From: Sacculina carcini
Lineage: Eukaryota > Arthropoda > Thecostraca > Sacculinidae
NCBI GenBank assembly: GCA_916048095.2
Contig: OU696578.1
Coordinates: 6,548,287-6,612,286, forward strand
Direction of reading: 5' to 3'
DNA: 64,000 bases
Shown: positions 47,246-60,351 of the stretch, in pieces
Numbering within the stretch: the first letter of the stretch is position 1
Layout of the letters: each line of letters starts with the position of its first letter
Position numbers and translations under genes: made by a program
Notes under the pieces: model-generated
What the model was told of the DNA's origin: nothing
Databases searched by the model: none
Seen by the model: the letters and a program-made list of their open reading frames with translations, nothing else

Positions 47246-47997
47246 CGGGGGTTAGAATTCTGCCGCCGTAGCTGCCGCGTGTCGTAAAAGGCGACTAAAG
47301 GCAGACATGTCTGGTCAGGTTTCGGCCTGCTACTGATAACATGTAACCCGGTACAACCAGCGGCACGGTCGGAATGTCAGCGACTAATCCGGCCCCCCAC
47401 TGGCCTATGACAGTGAGGAGGGTGGCCAGACACCCAGCAGGAAGAAAAACAAGACCTGTCAAAGGGCGAATGAGCTGTCATCAGCCAGCAGCCAACGGCC
47501 ATCTGGAAACCCTTTCCCGTCGGATCGGCAAACAGGATCCTTGCCGCTGAGTGTCACGGCATCCGGGGTATAGTGGTGGTGTGACGCAACCCTCGTCTTT
47601 GGCCTGCGCGTCGAACCCCGACGGGGCCGCTGTTTGGCTCCTCGACAGTGGAGAGAATGGTCCGACGCCTGCACGGGTGGCCGGATAGGGCTCAAGAGAG
47701 TCAAGGGTGAGGTGCCTGGTGCTCGAGGGGGCTCCCGCCCGGTGCGGTATCCGCCGTTTGCAGCAGGGCTGCAGCTGCTGAGTCCAGATGGACCGGTGGG
47801 GATCACTGGTCCGGGCCCGGCGCTGTAGCTCCCGCGGACTCCTACCGGGCGGAGCTTGCAGTGAGCTCAGGGGTATTCGGCGCCCGTACAGCGCGCACCA
47901 CCACTGGCGTGGCATCCCGTGCTGGCTCTGCCCGTCCCCCCAGTAGGGCCCCGTGTAGAGGTGGGTGGTCGTGTGCACACAGACAATAAAATATCAC

Positions 47998-49607
47998 ATG
48001 GCTTCCAAATCCTCCACCACCCCAACTGCTGGTTGTCCATCGGGCGATCGGCCACCTCCACCGATAGGTTGTCGTACTCTGATTAACAGTCAGGGCGACA
48101 GTCGTACTGCTCCTGTTCCGTTGGTTCTGGTCTTCTCCAGCACCAGCGAAAATGTGAAACTCTCGTAACTGAATCCGTTTCGTCGCATGGACGGTTTTAG
48201 AAACATTGGCGACGTGCCTATCGAGACCAACAGACAACGTGATGGATCGTTGATGGTGAAATACGGCACTGAGAAGGCAGCAGCCAGCGCGATAAAGGCA
48301 ACCGCATTCCGTCATCGCGTGGGCACGGGCGAAAACAAGCGTTGGGTGAGCACCCCCATCTCGGTGTGTGCGCACTCGACATTGAACCACGCCAGAGGTG
48401 TTCTGTTCTTTCGTGCGCTAGAGGGTGCCGATGATGAGGAGATTTGCGACGGATTGGCATCACAGGGTGTCATCCGCGTGGAGCGGATCGTCCGACGGCG
48501 TGCGGGTAACGAGGTACCAACGCACTTTCTTCCTCACGTTTGACGGTGCTGTTCTGCCGGATGTCATCAAGATCGGTGACATCCGTCAGCGTATCCGTGT
48601 CCGCCCCTACGTACCCAACCCAATGCGATGTTACAGGTGTCAACGTTTCGGGCATACGAGCTCCCGCTGCAACCGTGCAGAGATCTGTGGACGCTGCTCA
48701 TCCGAACGGCACACCGCTGCTGATTGTGACAACGAGTATTTCTGCGTCAATTGCAGGAGCAGCGGGCATGTGTCCTCGTTGCGTGACTGCCCGGAATGGC
48801 TGGAAAAATGTATATTCTGGCTATCCGCACTGCCCAGCGCTGCAGTTTCGGCGAGGCGCGTGCTGTATATCGCAGCTCGCATCCATCAGGCCCGTCCTAT
48901 GTCGGCGTAGTCACGAATTCGGTTCAGCCTCCACAGTCTGTCGACTGGTTTCTGGAGAAGCTGACTGTTGGAGACTTCTTGAAGCTGGCGGGACGAATGG
49001 GCTTGAAGATGGTCGTACCTGAGGCTGACAAACATGAGCATGAACCAACACCAGTTGATCGGCGGTCTGAGGGGGCTGCCGTGCCGCGGTCGCCAACGGC
49101 CGCATCCCAGCGGTCCCAGGCGTTCGCGACCCAGCGGCCTCAGACGGCAGCTTCCCAGCAGCCTGAAAAGGCTGCTGAGCGGCGACCTCAGTGGGTCGCC
49201 GATCGGCCGGTCAACCGGCCTATGGACCACGCTGGCAAAGCGGCAGCGATGCCGGTTAGTCAGGGCGGCAAAATCGGGCCGCTCAGCAGGCTTCCAAGCC
49301 AGCAGAGCGGTCGTCTCCGAGCCGGAGGAAATCCGGTGACTGGACGGTGGTTCAACACAAGAGCCGCCGTTCGGTCAAGTCAGCCTCGCCGAGGAGGGAC
49401 CGGCGAGCATCTCCCGGTCACAGAGCGAGCGCGGTCCCTGCTTCTCCGCGCTCGGCGGTTGCTAGCGCACCGCCTTCCGCACACGACGGAGCGACTCCCA
49501 CCACTGCCATGGAGGTGGAGAGTTCCTTTAAGCGGAAGCTCTCGGCCTCTCCAAGTGGGTCCCCACCTGACGCGGAGAGAGGACGATCGGCCAAGCGATG
49601 CGATTAG
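47998..49607 (+). pseudogene. ORF1 of copy 4
   Basis: Start ATG at 47998. A TAA at 48166 stops it early; frameshifts near 48530, 48815 and 49275 follow. The zinc knuckles are at 48620-48800. The Pro/Ala/Gln-rich tail is partly out of frame. Confidence 0.85.
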
Positions 49608-49692
49608 GTACCTGTGCTACCTGGTTTTTAGTATATATGTGCCTTTTTAACCGGAGTATATATTTGTATTTTATTGTATTATATTTATTTTT

Positions 49693-52600
49693 ATGTCCAT
49701 TTTACAATGGAATATTAGAGGTATTAGGTCCAATTTTAATGATTTACTGCATATTTTACATTCCCGACAACCATCGATTTTAGCAATACAGGAGACCAAG
49801 ATTTCAACTTTTTCGTATTTTATTATTCAGGAATTTAATGTGTTTAGATATGAGAATCCCAGCTCGACTATAGCCCATGGCATGGGGTTATGCTGGCTGC
49901 TCGCACCAGTGTACCCTGTCGCCGCCTGCATATTCAGTCAGATTTGCAGGTGGCTGCTGTTCGGTGCTGGCTCGTTGGTAGGGAGGTGAGTGTTTGTTCA
50001 TTGTACCTGCCGCCTGGTCGCCCGTTCCCAAGGGCTGACGTCGAGTTTTTAATCATTTCACTTCCACCCCCTTTTTATGTGTTAGGCGATTTCAATGCTC
50101 ACAGCCCTTTTTGGGGTTGTGATGCATATTGTAGCCGTGGTTTTATTATGGAGGATATTTCAACTGTTTTAGACATAGGTATTTTAAACACAGGCGCATA
50201 TACGCATTGCACCATGCCATCGGGATGCATGTCCGCTCTGGACCTCAGTCTGTGCAGTCCCAGTCTGCAGGCATCCACGAGCTGGACCGTTGAGAACAGT
50301 CTGTATGGGAGTGACCACTTCCCTATATGGATCTGTCTCAATGAGGTACCTAGGTTGGGAACACGACCACCGAGATGGAATTTCAAACGAGCTGATTGGG
50401 TCCGCTATGATTGCTTGACACTGGAAGCCATGGGCAACCCCACACTTCGACTCAGCATCGAAGATTTTACTGTGGTCATTGTCACTTGTGCCAAACAGAG
50501 CATTCCGCGTACGGCATCGCGTCCCCGGCGGCGTCCTGCTCCTTGGTGGACAGACGCGTGTTCTGCGGCGTTGCGAGAGCGACGTCGTTGCTGGGGTCGC
50601 TTCCGGCGCAACATCACGGTGGTAATCATGCTTTGCTTTCACCACGCTCGCGCACAGGCTTGATGGACCTTTCGCGAGGCGAAGCGGGTCTCGTGGGTGT
50701 CATATGTGTCCAGCATTAATCGGCATTGTCCTATATCCACCATATGGGACCGTATAAAGCGCATCTCTGGGAAGTACCGTCCGACTCCACTGCCTTCTCT
50801 GAAGATCAGTGGCGTGGACGTGATAAATCCGGAGCATGTTGCTGACGAAATTGGCCGATATTTAGCGGAGCGCTGTCGTGCAAACGTAGACGACCCTGAT
50901 TTTGCGGCGATCAAACAGCAGTGCGAGAGATCACCCGTTGATTTCTCCACCAACTGTCAGCTGCCAATCAACAACGATTTTTATGCATCTGAGCTGAGAA
51001 CAGCCTTGCGATTGCTTCGCGATGTAGCTGAAGGCCCTGATGAGGTTCACAACCTCATGCTGAAACGTCTGTCGCCCGCAGTGCTGTCCACTTTGCTGCT
51101 GATCTCCAATGATCTGTGGAATGGTGGGCAGTTTCCAGCCTCCTGCCGACGGGCAATCGTGATACCCATCACAAAACAGGGCAAATCGGGCGATCACCCG
51201 TCTGACTATCGCCCGATATCGCTGACCTCCAGTCTCTGCAAACTGTTTGAGAAAATGGTTTGCAGACGTCTGGTATGGTTTCTGGAACGCGGTCGGCTGT
51301 TCAATGATGCTCAGTGCGGATTTCGCCAGGGTCGTTCAACGTTAGACCACTTGGTGACCATTGACTCTCGCGTACGTGAATGTTTCGCGCGAGGTCACCA
51401 CGTCGGGGCGATATTCTTTGACATCGAGAAGGCATATGACACCACACGGCAACATGGTATTCTTCGCAAACTGCATCGCTGTGGTGTCAGAGGCAACATG
51501 GGAGTTTCGTACACAATTTCCTTTTGCACCGCACATTCTGTGTGCGTGTGGGGAACTCCCTGTCTCGTCCGCTCGATCAGGCAGAAGGCGTTCCACAGGG
51601 TAGTGTGCTCAGCGTGGCCCTTTTTGCCATAATGATCAACGACATTGACAATCATTTGCCTCCCTCGATTCGGTCTCTATTTGTGGACGACTTTGCCGTA
51701 TGGTGTTCTTCCCGCAGCACTGTTGCTGTCCAGCGTCAACTGCAGCTGGCGGTGAATAAAATACAGACTTGGGGAACGCGTAACGGCTTCCGCTTCTCGA
51801 CGTCCGCTTGCGGTATGGAGCAGATCGACAGTCCCTTCTCCTTCTGTACCGCTCGTTAGTCAGGTCGCGTCTCGATTACGCAAGCATCTTTTATGATCTG
51901 GCTTCGGAGTCAGCAAAAAGCCGTTTGAATGTCGTACACCACGCAGGGATACGCATTGCCACCGGCGCGTTTCGCACGTCGCCAATCGTCAGCCTCCTTG
52001 TTGGGGTTGATGAGGCTCCGCTGGCGCTCCGTCGTCAAGAGCTGGGCATGCGTTAGTCTTGCAAGCTGGCAAGCACCCATGAAAACCCCGCGTATGACGG
52101 AGTATTTTCCCAGCATGTGACTGAGCAGCATGACCTTCCAGAACCTCAGTGTTCTGTGCTGGTTTGCAGCAAAATGAAGCCACTGCTGGAGTCATACGGG
52201 ATGGGTGCTAACGACGTCCTCAGACAAGAATACACGGCGGAGTCACCCTGGGAATCGGTCACCCCCGAGGTCGACGTCTCGCTATCAGCTCTGCCGAAAC
52301 ACCGTACAGTGCCCAGTGTGCTTCGCTCAAACACACTGGAGCGAATTCATTCTTACGGACGGTATACTGCCGTGTACACTGATGGATCTAAGTCGGCCAG
52401 TGGTGTGGGTTGTGCGTTTGTAAGTGGAGGTACGTGCCGCTCGAGCACGCTGCCACCGAGCGCCTCCATTAACACGGCTGAACTTCACGCTATCCTGCTG
52501 GCCCTGGTTTTTATTCGCTCATCTTCTTTTTCATTGTTTTTAGGTTTATCTGACTCCCTTAGTGCTTTAACTTCATTATGGTCTTTCTCCTTACATCATC

Positions 52601-53175
52601 TTATACAGAGGATTTTGATCTCTTTTGACAGCATCTACCACCAGGGCAAGCGTGTAAAGCTCTGCTGGATTCCGGCCCATATTGGTATTTTGGGCAACGA
52701 GCGAGCTGACAGAGCCGCAAAAAGAGCTGCTGAACGCTTTTATTCATTTTATTTTAACTTTCCCATTCCGTATTCGGACTTTTATCCTATTATACATCGT
52801 TTTATCCGTTCTCGCTGGCAGCTCTCCTGGGACGAATGAGGTACTAACAAACTAATAGCAGTGAAGCCCGAAATCGGACATTGAATGTGCTCTTATCGCC
52901 GGAAGAGGTCCGAGGAGGTGGCGCTCTGTCGTATGCGTGTGGGTCACACGTACGACACGCATCGCCATCTTCTACTCGGACAACCTGAACCCACGTGCAG
53001 CGCATGTAATGCACCTCTCTCCGTGCAACACATCCTGGTGGAAAGTCCATCATTCTCAGAGGCGCGTCAACGTTGTCTTGGATCCGTTCGGACTATTGAC
53101 GAGGTTTTAGGACATGAGCAATCGGCGGTCATTGAGGGCCGCATTTTTGAATTTTCACGGCTTTTTGCCTTTTAA
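49693..53175 (+). pseudogene. ORF2 of copy 4
   Basis: ATG 49693. A frameshift at about 49882, TGA at 50661 (as in copy 3), a shift at 51510, a deletion at 51806, TAG at 52055, and TGA at 52837. Endonuclease, RT including LFVDDFAVW (51675), RNase H (YTDGSKSASG at 52375) and the Cys-His tail remain visible. One Cys of the tail reads Ser (VESPSF). Confidence 0.85.
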
Positions 53176-53344
53176 AAGTATTTATTGATTTTTATTCTTC
53201 TGACTTTCATATTCATATCATTCACTCTCACGCTTATTCATTTCATCGCTCCATTACGTTAATTTGCATAGTTTTAGTTTAATTTAGCTAACAACAGACT
53301 GGGGGGTGCCATATGGTCCTAGAGGCCGGTGCACCCCAAAAACT

Positions 53345-53700
53345 CTATAATCAATCAAAGATATGTGATGCCATGTCATCGATTCGTCTGTGGATGGTGT
53401 TGTTTGATAGATATATGACACTCAGTTTTTTCGCTTGATCCTCCCCACATACCTTACTCACCATCTCGTATGCACAAGACATAATTAGATTATCCTTATT
53501 TTGAGGATTTGGATGGCACTTCTGGAGATGATTTGAGAGTTTTGATGGTTTCAGGCTTTCATTTGTCAACACTTTGTGACATATCACACATTATGGCCGA
53601 TCCTCTCCACCGGATGATGATTTCACAAAGCCAAGGCGTCAGAGTAGGGTCACTTTTTGGACATTTTATTGTTCAATCTGCAGAAAAAAAATAAAATGCA
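53345..53700 (-). pseudogene. hAT (ZBED-type) transposase, N-terminal part
   Basis: The minus-strand coding reads CVICHKVLTNESLKPSKL, NHLQKCHP and SNNTIHRRIDDMASHI, a BED-type zinc finger followed by the SNNT-RRIDDM segment of ZBED/hAT transposases. Coding is cut at 53345 by the 3' end of non-LTR copy 4. The C-terminal half is at 36854-37975, in the right orientation and order for one original element. 53700-53960 holds nothing recognised. Confidence 0.8.
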
Positions 53701-53964
53701 TACACAAGTGTGAACACTGAGAACGTATTTTGTTTTTCATGGCACTCTAGATAACATTAGAAGAGCTTATTCAGCATAGGAATGATGTAACTGTGTTAAA
53801 AATAATACAAAATTCTGCACTCACACTCTGATCAACACACTCCACAACTTCACAAAAACCACTCTCTCACACACTCACCAGTAACACACTGAATCTAACA
53901 TGCACGAACGACCGTTGACTGCACGCGGATACCATACGCGCGTGCACACGTTTGCAGCTCGCGC

Positions 53965-56662
53965 TTATGCGGCGCAGCTTTGCTTTCGCCACGCTCGCGT
54001 ACAAGCTCGATGGACCTTTCGCGAGGCGAAGCGGGCCTCGTGGGTGTCCTATGTGTCCAGCATTAATCGGCATTGTCCTATATCCACCATATGGGACCGT
54101 AGAAAGCGCATCTTTTGAAAATACCGTCCCACTCCACTGCCTTCTCTGAAGATCAGTGGCGTGGACGTTATCAATCCGGAGCATGTTGCTGACGAAATTG
54201 CCCGATATTTAGCGGAGCGCTGTCGTGCAAACGTAGACGACCCTGATTTTGCAGCGATCAAACAGCAGTGCGAGAGATCACCCGTTGATTTCTCCACCAA
54301 CTGTCAGCTGCCAATCAACAGCGATGTTTCTGTATGTGGCAGAAGGCCCTGATGAGTTTCACAACCTCATGCTGAAACGCCTGTCGCCGGAGGTGCTGTC
54401 TACCCTGCTCCATGTCTTCAATGATCTGTGGAATGGTGGACACTTTCCAGCCTCTTGGTGACGGGCGAGTGTGATACCCATCATGAAACAGGGCAAATCG
54501 GGCGATCACCCGTCTGACTATCGCACGATATCGCTGACCTTCAGTCTCTGCAAACTGTTTGAGAAAATGGTTTGCAGACGGCTGGTATGGCTTCTGGAAC
54601 GCGGTCGGCTGTTCAATGATGCTCAGTGTGGATTTCGCCAGTGTTGCTCGACGTTAGACCACTTGGTGACCATCGACTCTCGCGTACGTGAAAGTTTCAC
54701 GCGAGGTCACCACGTCTAGGCGATATTCTTTGACATTGAAGAGGCATATGACACCACATGGCGACATGTAATTCTTTGCAAACTGCATCGCTGTGGTGTC
54801 AGAGGCCACATGGGGAGGTTCGTACACAATTTCCTTTTGCACCATACAATATGGAATTCGGGAACGCGTAACGGCTTCCGCTTCTCGACGTCCAAAACGG
54901 TCGGTGTACACTTCTGCCGCTGTGGAGGTGCCTGCCGTGACATGGAAGTGGAATTGTACGGCAGTGGTGGCTCGTTCCAACGCACGCTTCGGTTTTTACT
55001 GGTCACGTTGGACTCGCGCTTGACCTACACCGACCATATTTCACAGCTGAGAACCACATGTATCAAGGCACTGAATATGCTAAAGACTGTATCCCGCATG
55101 CGGTATGGAGCAGATCGACAGTATCTTCTCCTTCTGTACCGCTCGTTAGTCAAGTCGTGTCTCGATTACGCAAGCATCGTATATGATCTGGCTTCGGAAT
55201 CAGCAAAAAGCCGTATAAATTACGTACAGTACGCAGGGATACGCATTACCACCGGCGCGTTTCGCACGTCGTCAATCGTCAGCCTCCTTGTTGGGGCTGA
55301 TGAGGCTCCGCTGGCGCTCCGTCGTCAAGAGCTGGGTATGTATTATTCTTGCAAGATGGCAAGCACCCATGGAAACCCCGCGTATGACGTGGTATTTTCC
55401 CAGCATGTGCCTGAGCAGCAGCTCTTCCAGGACCTCAGTGTTATATGCTGTTTTGCAGCAAAGTGAGGGCACTTCTGGAGTCATGCGGGATGGGTTCTAA
55501 CGACGTCCTCAGACAAGAATACACAGCGGAGTCACCCTGGGAATTGGTCACACCCGAGGTCGACGTCTCGCTCGCAGCTCCGCCGGAACACCGTACAGTG
55601 CCTAGTGGGCTTCGCTCAAACACACTGGAGCGAATTCATTCTTACGTTCTTCATTCTTCATTCTACATAATTCATACTGCCGTGTACACTGATGGATCTA
55701 AGTCGACCAGTGGTGTGGGTTGTGCGTTTGTAAGTGGATGTACGTGCCGCTCCAGCACGCTGCCACCGAGCGCCTCCATTTACACGGCTGAACTTTACGC
55801 TATCCTTCTGGCCCTGGTTTTTATTCGCTCATCTTCGTTTTCATTGTTTTTAGTTGTATCTGACTCCCTTAATGCTTTAACTTCATTATCGTCGTTCTCC
55901 CTACATCCTCTTATACATAGGATTTTATCTCTCTTGACAACATCCACCACCAGGGCAAGCGTGTAAAGTTCTGCTGGATTCCGGCCCATATTGGTATTTT
56001 GAGTAACGAGCGAGCTGACAGAGCCGCAAAAAGAGCTGCTGAACGAGACTTTTATTCATTTTATTTTAACGTTCCCATTCCGTATTCAGACTTTTATCCT
56101 ATTATACATCGTCTTATCTGTTCTCGCTGGCAGCTCTCCTGGGACGAATGTGGTTCTAACAAATTAAAAGCAGTGAAGCCCGAAATCGGACATTGGATGT
56201 GATCTTGTCGCCGGAGGAGGTCCGAGGAAGTGGCGTTCTGTCGTCTGCGTGTGGGTCACACATACGACACGCATCGCCATCTTCTACTCGGACAACCTGA
56301 ACCCACTTGCAGCGCATGTAATGCACGTCTCTCCGTGCAACACATCCTGGTGGAATGTCCAGCATTCTCAGAGGCGCGTCAGCGTTTTCTTTGATCAGTT
56401 CGGACTATTGACGAGGTTCTTGGACAGGAGCAATCGGCGGTCATTGAGGGCCGCATTTTTGAGTTTTTACGGGTTTTGCCCTTTAAAATTGTTTATTGAT
56501 TTTTATTCTTCTGACTTTCATATTCATATCACTCAACCTCACGCATATTTATTTCATCGCTCCATTACGTCCATTACGTTCATATGCATAGTTTTAGTTT
56601 AATTTAGACAGACTGGGGGGTGCGATATGGTCCTACAGGCCGGTGCACCCCAAAAACTCAAT
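53965..56662 (+). mobile_element. Non-LTR element copy 5, 5' truncated ORF2 remnant
   Basis: Starts at the equivalent of copy 1 position 23785 (GCTTTCGCCACGCTCGCG...). It has TGA at 54116, a deletion after 54330, a TGA at 54459, a large deletion at 54853 that removes the FVDD region, and frameshifts in RNase H (55445-55966, 55999-56202). It ends with the 3' hairpin and an A/C-rich tail. It retains the CTCGATGG sequence where copies 3 and 4 have a stop. Confidence 0.85.
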
Positions 56663-56847
56663 AAACAACAACAAACTATTGTTGGTACGAGCCTGCAGGT
56701 GTTTTGGTTTCGTGTATGTTCGTGTGCAGGGGACATACACCTTCGGGACGCGTATCGCAGGAGCGCTGGAAGGGTGTGCGTCTGTGGTGCATGCGGAAAT
56801 GTAGGTCAACATTTGCGCAGGCGCCACATGTTTAGAAAAATAATGGT

Positions 56848-57260
56848 ATTTAATAAGGCCAAAAATCGAGTACGCAGCTGTAGTTTGGTCTTCACACGAG
56901 GTGAAACATATATAGAAAATAGAAAAAATTCAAAGAACTTGGAGAACATGTCTTACGAGCACAGATTGAGGAAAATTTAATAACCAAGGCTTGAGAGGAG
57001 AGAAAGAGGTGTTTTAATTAGCATATATAAATGCATGAATGCACGGTCCACACATACGATATCGGCTTAGTTTTCCAAAGAAATGCGCGTTGAGGACACT
57101 AAAAACTGAGGAAAACACGTTGTTGAAAAGATATAAAGAGTAGTTTCCCGTTTAGGAGCGTAGATAAATGGAACCAATTAGTCAGCAAAATATTTGAAGC
57201 TAGAAATTTATGTTCCTTAAAAAATGTTCTAGATTAATTATGGAAAAGAGACGGGACAGC
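56848..57260 (+). pseudogene. Non-LTR reverse transcriptase C-terminal remnant
   Basis: Frames combine to LIRPKIEYAAVVWSSHEVKH, KIEKIQRTW, MSYEHRLRKI and FPFRSVDKWNQLVSKIFEAR, the usual end of many non-LTR polymerases (RPKLEYA-VW, IEKIQR, VDKWN-L). Several stops. 57290-57480 is CA/GT microsatellite leading to the exon 4 acceptor. Confidence 0.65.
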
Positions 57261-57484
57261 ACGAGCTTAGCTTATATCCTGTAGAACAACCAGGTGAGTA
57301 AGCATACACACACACGCACACACACACACACTTAAATCGCAGGCTCACTTTAAGATCACTACGCTCTCATTCGACCACAACACAACACACACTATTCATT
57401 TGTACGTGTATATATGCACATTTACGTGTGTATGTCTGTGTATTTGCATGTGTATGTTGATGTATGTGTATGTGTATGTTACAG

Positions 57485-57584
57485 GGTGCTAAGTCTGAGA
57501 TGTTGCAAGATGCTTTCGGGCGTTTAACCTCGCGTGACCCTACCCGTTTTTGGACTGCAGGCCAATGGATGACCGAGAAGAAAG
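57485..57584 (+). CDS. Acyl-CoA dehydrogenase (AidB/ACDH-11-like), exon 4
   Basis: Acceptor GTATGTTACAG; donor GTTGGT after AAAG (non-consensus but GT). Begins in phase 0 in frame with exon 3 and ends in phase 1. The translation is GAKSEMLQDAFGRLTSRDPT, RFWTAGQWMTEKK: the LTSRDP-FW-GQWMTEK segment that leads into the GGSDV motif of the FAD/acyl-CoA pocket in this family. The remaining exons (the rest of the beta domain, the C-terminal helical domain) were not found before 64000 and must lie outside. Confidence 0.88.
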
Positions 57585-58079
57585 GTTGGTCTGTACATAT
57601 ACACGTAAGGTACGTAAATCTGCGTGTTTATGTTTGTTTATTCATGGTGTATATCAACACAATGTATTTTTTTGTTCTGTCACAACACAAAAACACAACA
57701 ACCTCACCACAACACACCAGACCACACGCGTCACTACTCGCCCCGTGCGCCAATTCGCAGTGCTGACAATAAGCAAAACCGCAACGCTAATACACCACAA
57801 CTCCTTCCCCTTTAAGCTTCAGACGACACTCTTCATAGAAAGCTCGAAAATGACAAAACACATTAGCATTACACTGGCATGACAATAACAACGCAAGTGG
57901 TTACATAATACAACGCAGTCAAACATAATCTTCGAAACGTTTTGGCTTCCGGCGAATCCGTTGAGATCGCCGTAACCCCCCGGCCCCCGCTGTAGCCGAA
58001 ACTGGGGTGCACCGACCCACATCTGCTCCTCGATTTCGCCTCCGTCATTTCTCCCTCACATCCGGAACCTCTTCCTGGC

Positions 58080-59920
58080 ATCTTCCTGGCATGAACTGGT
58101 TTTCCTGCTCCACCTCCACTCGCGGTCTGGCGCCGTGAGTCCTGTTCTCTTTCTCCATATGCTGCTGCCGTCCAGTTGTGGTTTCACTAGCCGCACTTGC
58201 AGTCGATTCCTCAAGTATCATCTCGTCCACCCGTCTCCCTGATTCTTCTCCGTCCGTAGAAATCCGCGTCGGTGCATGATATTTGCATGTCTAACGAACT
58301 TTCGTCCGTCCTGTAGACATACACGCACGAGGCGTCCATCAACTCGTCTCACCACCGCCGGCGTCCAATCGCTCGAACATCCTGGTACATTAGAACAATA
58401 CACCGAGTCACCTGGCGCGAACCGTCGCTCTTTAGCTGACGCCTCACGTTCTCTGTTTATTTGTACCGCCCAGTTGAAATCCAGATGGGTGCGTTGTCTA
58501 CGCTTGAACATCAAATCTGACGGCGATTTTGCGGTTGTGCTGTGCTGTTTATTGCGGTAGCTGTACAGCCACCGTATCACTTTGACGAGAAGCGGCGCTG
58601 GTCGTTGTTTCTTGATACCCAATTCCACGGACTTTACCATCGCTTCTGCCAGACCATGAGAAGATGGGTGCCGTGGTGGAGAGAATCGGTGCTTTACTCC
58701 ATTCGGTGCTAGAAATTGTTCCATCTCCGAACTGGCAAAACACGTTGCGTTATCCGAAATCACCTCTTCCGGTAGATCATGCGACGCAAACGCTGTGCGA
58801 AGATGATCCATAACCGCCTGTGTCGACGCAGACCCACAGACGTACACCTCTGGGAATTCGCTGTATACATCGACCACCACCAGCAGCATTTTCCCTTCCA
58901 CTGGTCCCTCGAAATGTATGTGAATCCGCTGCCACGGCTTGGATGGTGGTGTCCACTTTGACTCGGGAACCGCCGACAAGCTTGCTCGGTGTTGCTGGCA
59001 TGTTAGGCTCGTCTACACCCTTCTGCAATTGCCTTATCTAAGCCGGGCCACCAAACTAATGACCTCGCCAGGGTCTTCATCGCTACAATACCTAGATGAC
59101 CATCATGCAGAAGATTCAATACTGCCGCACGTCTTTGTTCTGGAATCACCCACCGGCAGCCCCGCAGGAGGCAACATCGATCCACCGACAATGTGTCGTG
59201 ACGACTGTAAACAATTATCAGTTCTGGATCATTGGATTGAGGCCATCCATTCATGGTATAGCGGATCACCGACGACAAAACATAATCTTCCCTTGTCCAA
59301 TTATGACGTCCTTCACTTTCACCAGTTCAGCGTCGACTGCAGACAATAAATGCACCACATCGCCGAGCTCGGGAACCTCAGCTGGCATGTGTGTCAATGG
59401 AAGACGTGACAAATCATCGCAGAACCATTATGTTTTCCAGGTATGTACTGCAGCTGAAATATATAAGCTGACAAGGTTAAGCGCCACCGGCAAATACGCG
59501 GTGATGCTGCATCTGATAGCGGCTTCTTACCCAGCAGAGCCAACAGCGGTCAAAGATCTGTAGTCACCACGAACGGCCTTCCAAACACATACTGGTGGAA
59601 CTTGGTCACTGCAAAAACAACTGCCAGTGCTTCCAAGGTGGCTATATTTGCGTTATGCTGGAAACAATGACCGAGATGCAAATCTCACCAGCCGCTGACC
59701 ATCTTCAGTTATCACTTAAAGAACGGCTCCTATCCCTACAGTAGACGCGTCCGCAGCAGCCATCACCGGCAAACTTCCGTCGAAATGAGCCAAACATCTA
59801 TACCATTTACAAGTCAATTTGTCAAAATTGAAAATCAATTTCGCAAAGGTGAAAATCAATTTGGCAAAAGTGAAAATCAATTTGGTAATTCTTACAAATT
59901 TAGGTGGTAGTCGCATTGAT
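58080..59920 (-). pseudogene. Gypsy RNase H-integrase remnant
   Basis: Minus-strand order: RNase H start (ADASTVGIGAVL, near 59720-59750), decayed RNase H with an ALAVVFAVTKFH-like stretch, then a zinc-binding and linker region (59003-59278; HDGHLGIVAMKTLARSLVWW) and integrase core (58218-58979) with ISDNATCFASSEM and SSHGLAEAMVKS. The first catalytic Asp is replaced by His (RIHIHFEGP, where HVDFAGP is usual). A C-terminal PGDSVYCSN...RRVDGRLVRV domain follows. Mag/K02A2.6-like. Frameshifts and the lost Asp make it inactive. Confidence 0.82.
59829..59893. repeat. 21-bp tandem repeat
   Basis: About three copies of AAAATCAATTTSGCAAARGTG. 59920-60350 is AT-rich with no recognised feature. Confidence 0.75.
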
Positions 59921-60351
59921 AATGCATAATCGTATTGTTTAATAGTGTTTTAGTAACAAATTTATTACTCATGCAAATGATGTCAATTAATGTTTTATGT
60001 TTAAGAATATATATAGTTTAAGAAGCTGTCATGTAGGGATATATTTGTTGATGAAGTCCATTATATTTGCATCAAAATGATCTTTCAAGTAATTGGGATA
60101 AGCTCCGATTCAAGGTTAATAATAAAATAAACTATACCTTTTACAATTTCATTTGTCCCAATTGAAATCAAAATTGTCCCAGCTAGAACCACAATGTATG
60201 TTATTGATTTTACATTAAATATCAAACTTAATTGTTATCAGTGCATTTTATTGTATTTCACATGCAAATTTTTGCATTAGTCGTAAAACACAGATATGTA
60301 CTACTTACTATGTACTTTACAATTATGTGCTATGGTATTTACTACAATTAC

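Larger units (their letters stand above)
47246..53344 (+). mobile_element. Non-LTR element copy 4, near full length, broken
   Basis: 5' end GGGGGTTAGAATTC, UTR, ORF1, ORF2 and 3' hairpin are present. An internal deletion of about 370 bp at 51806 removes the RT thumb. The 3' end lies directly against the N-terminal half of the hAT transposase. Confidence 0.88.
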
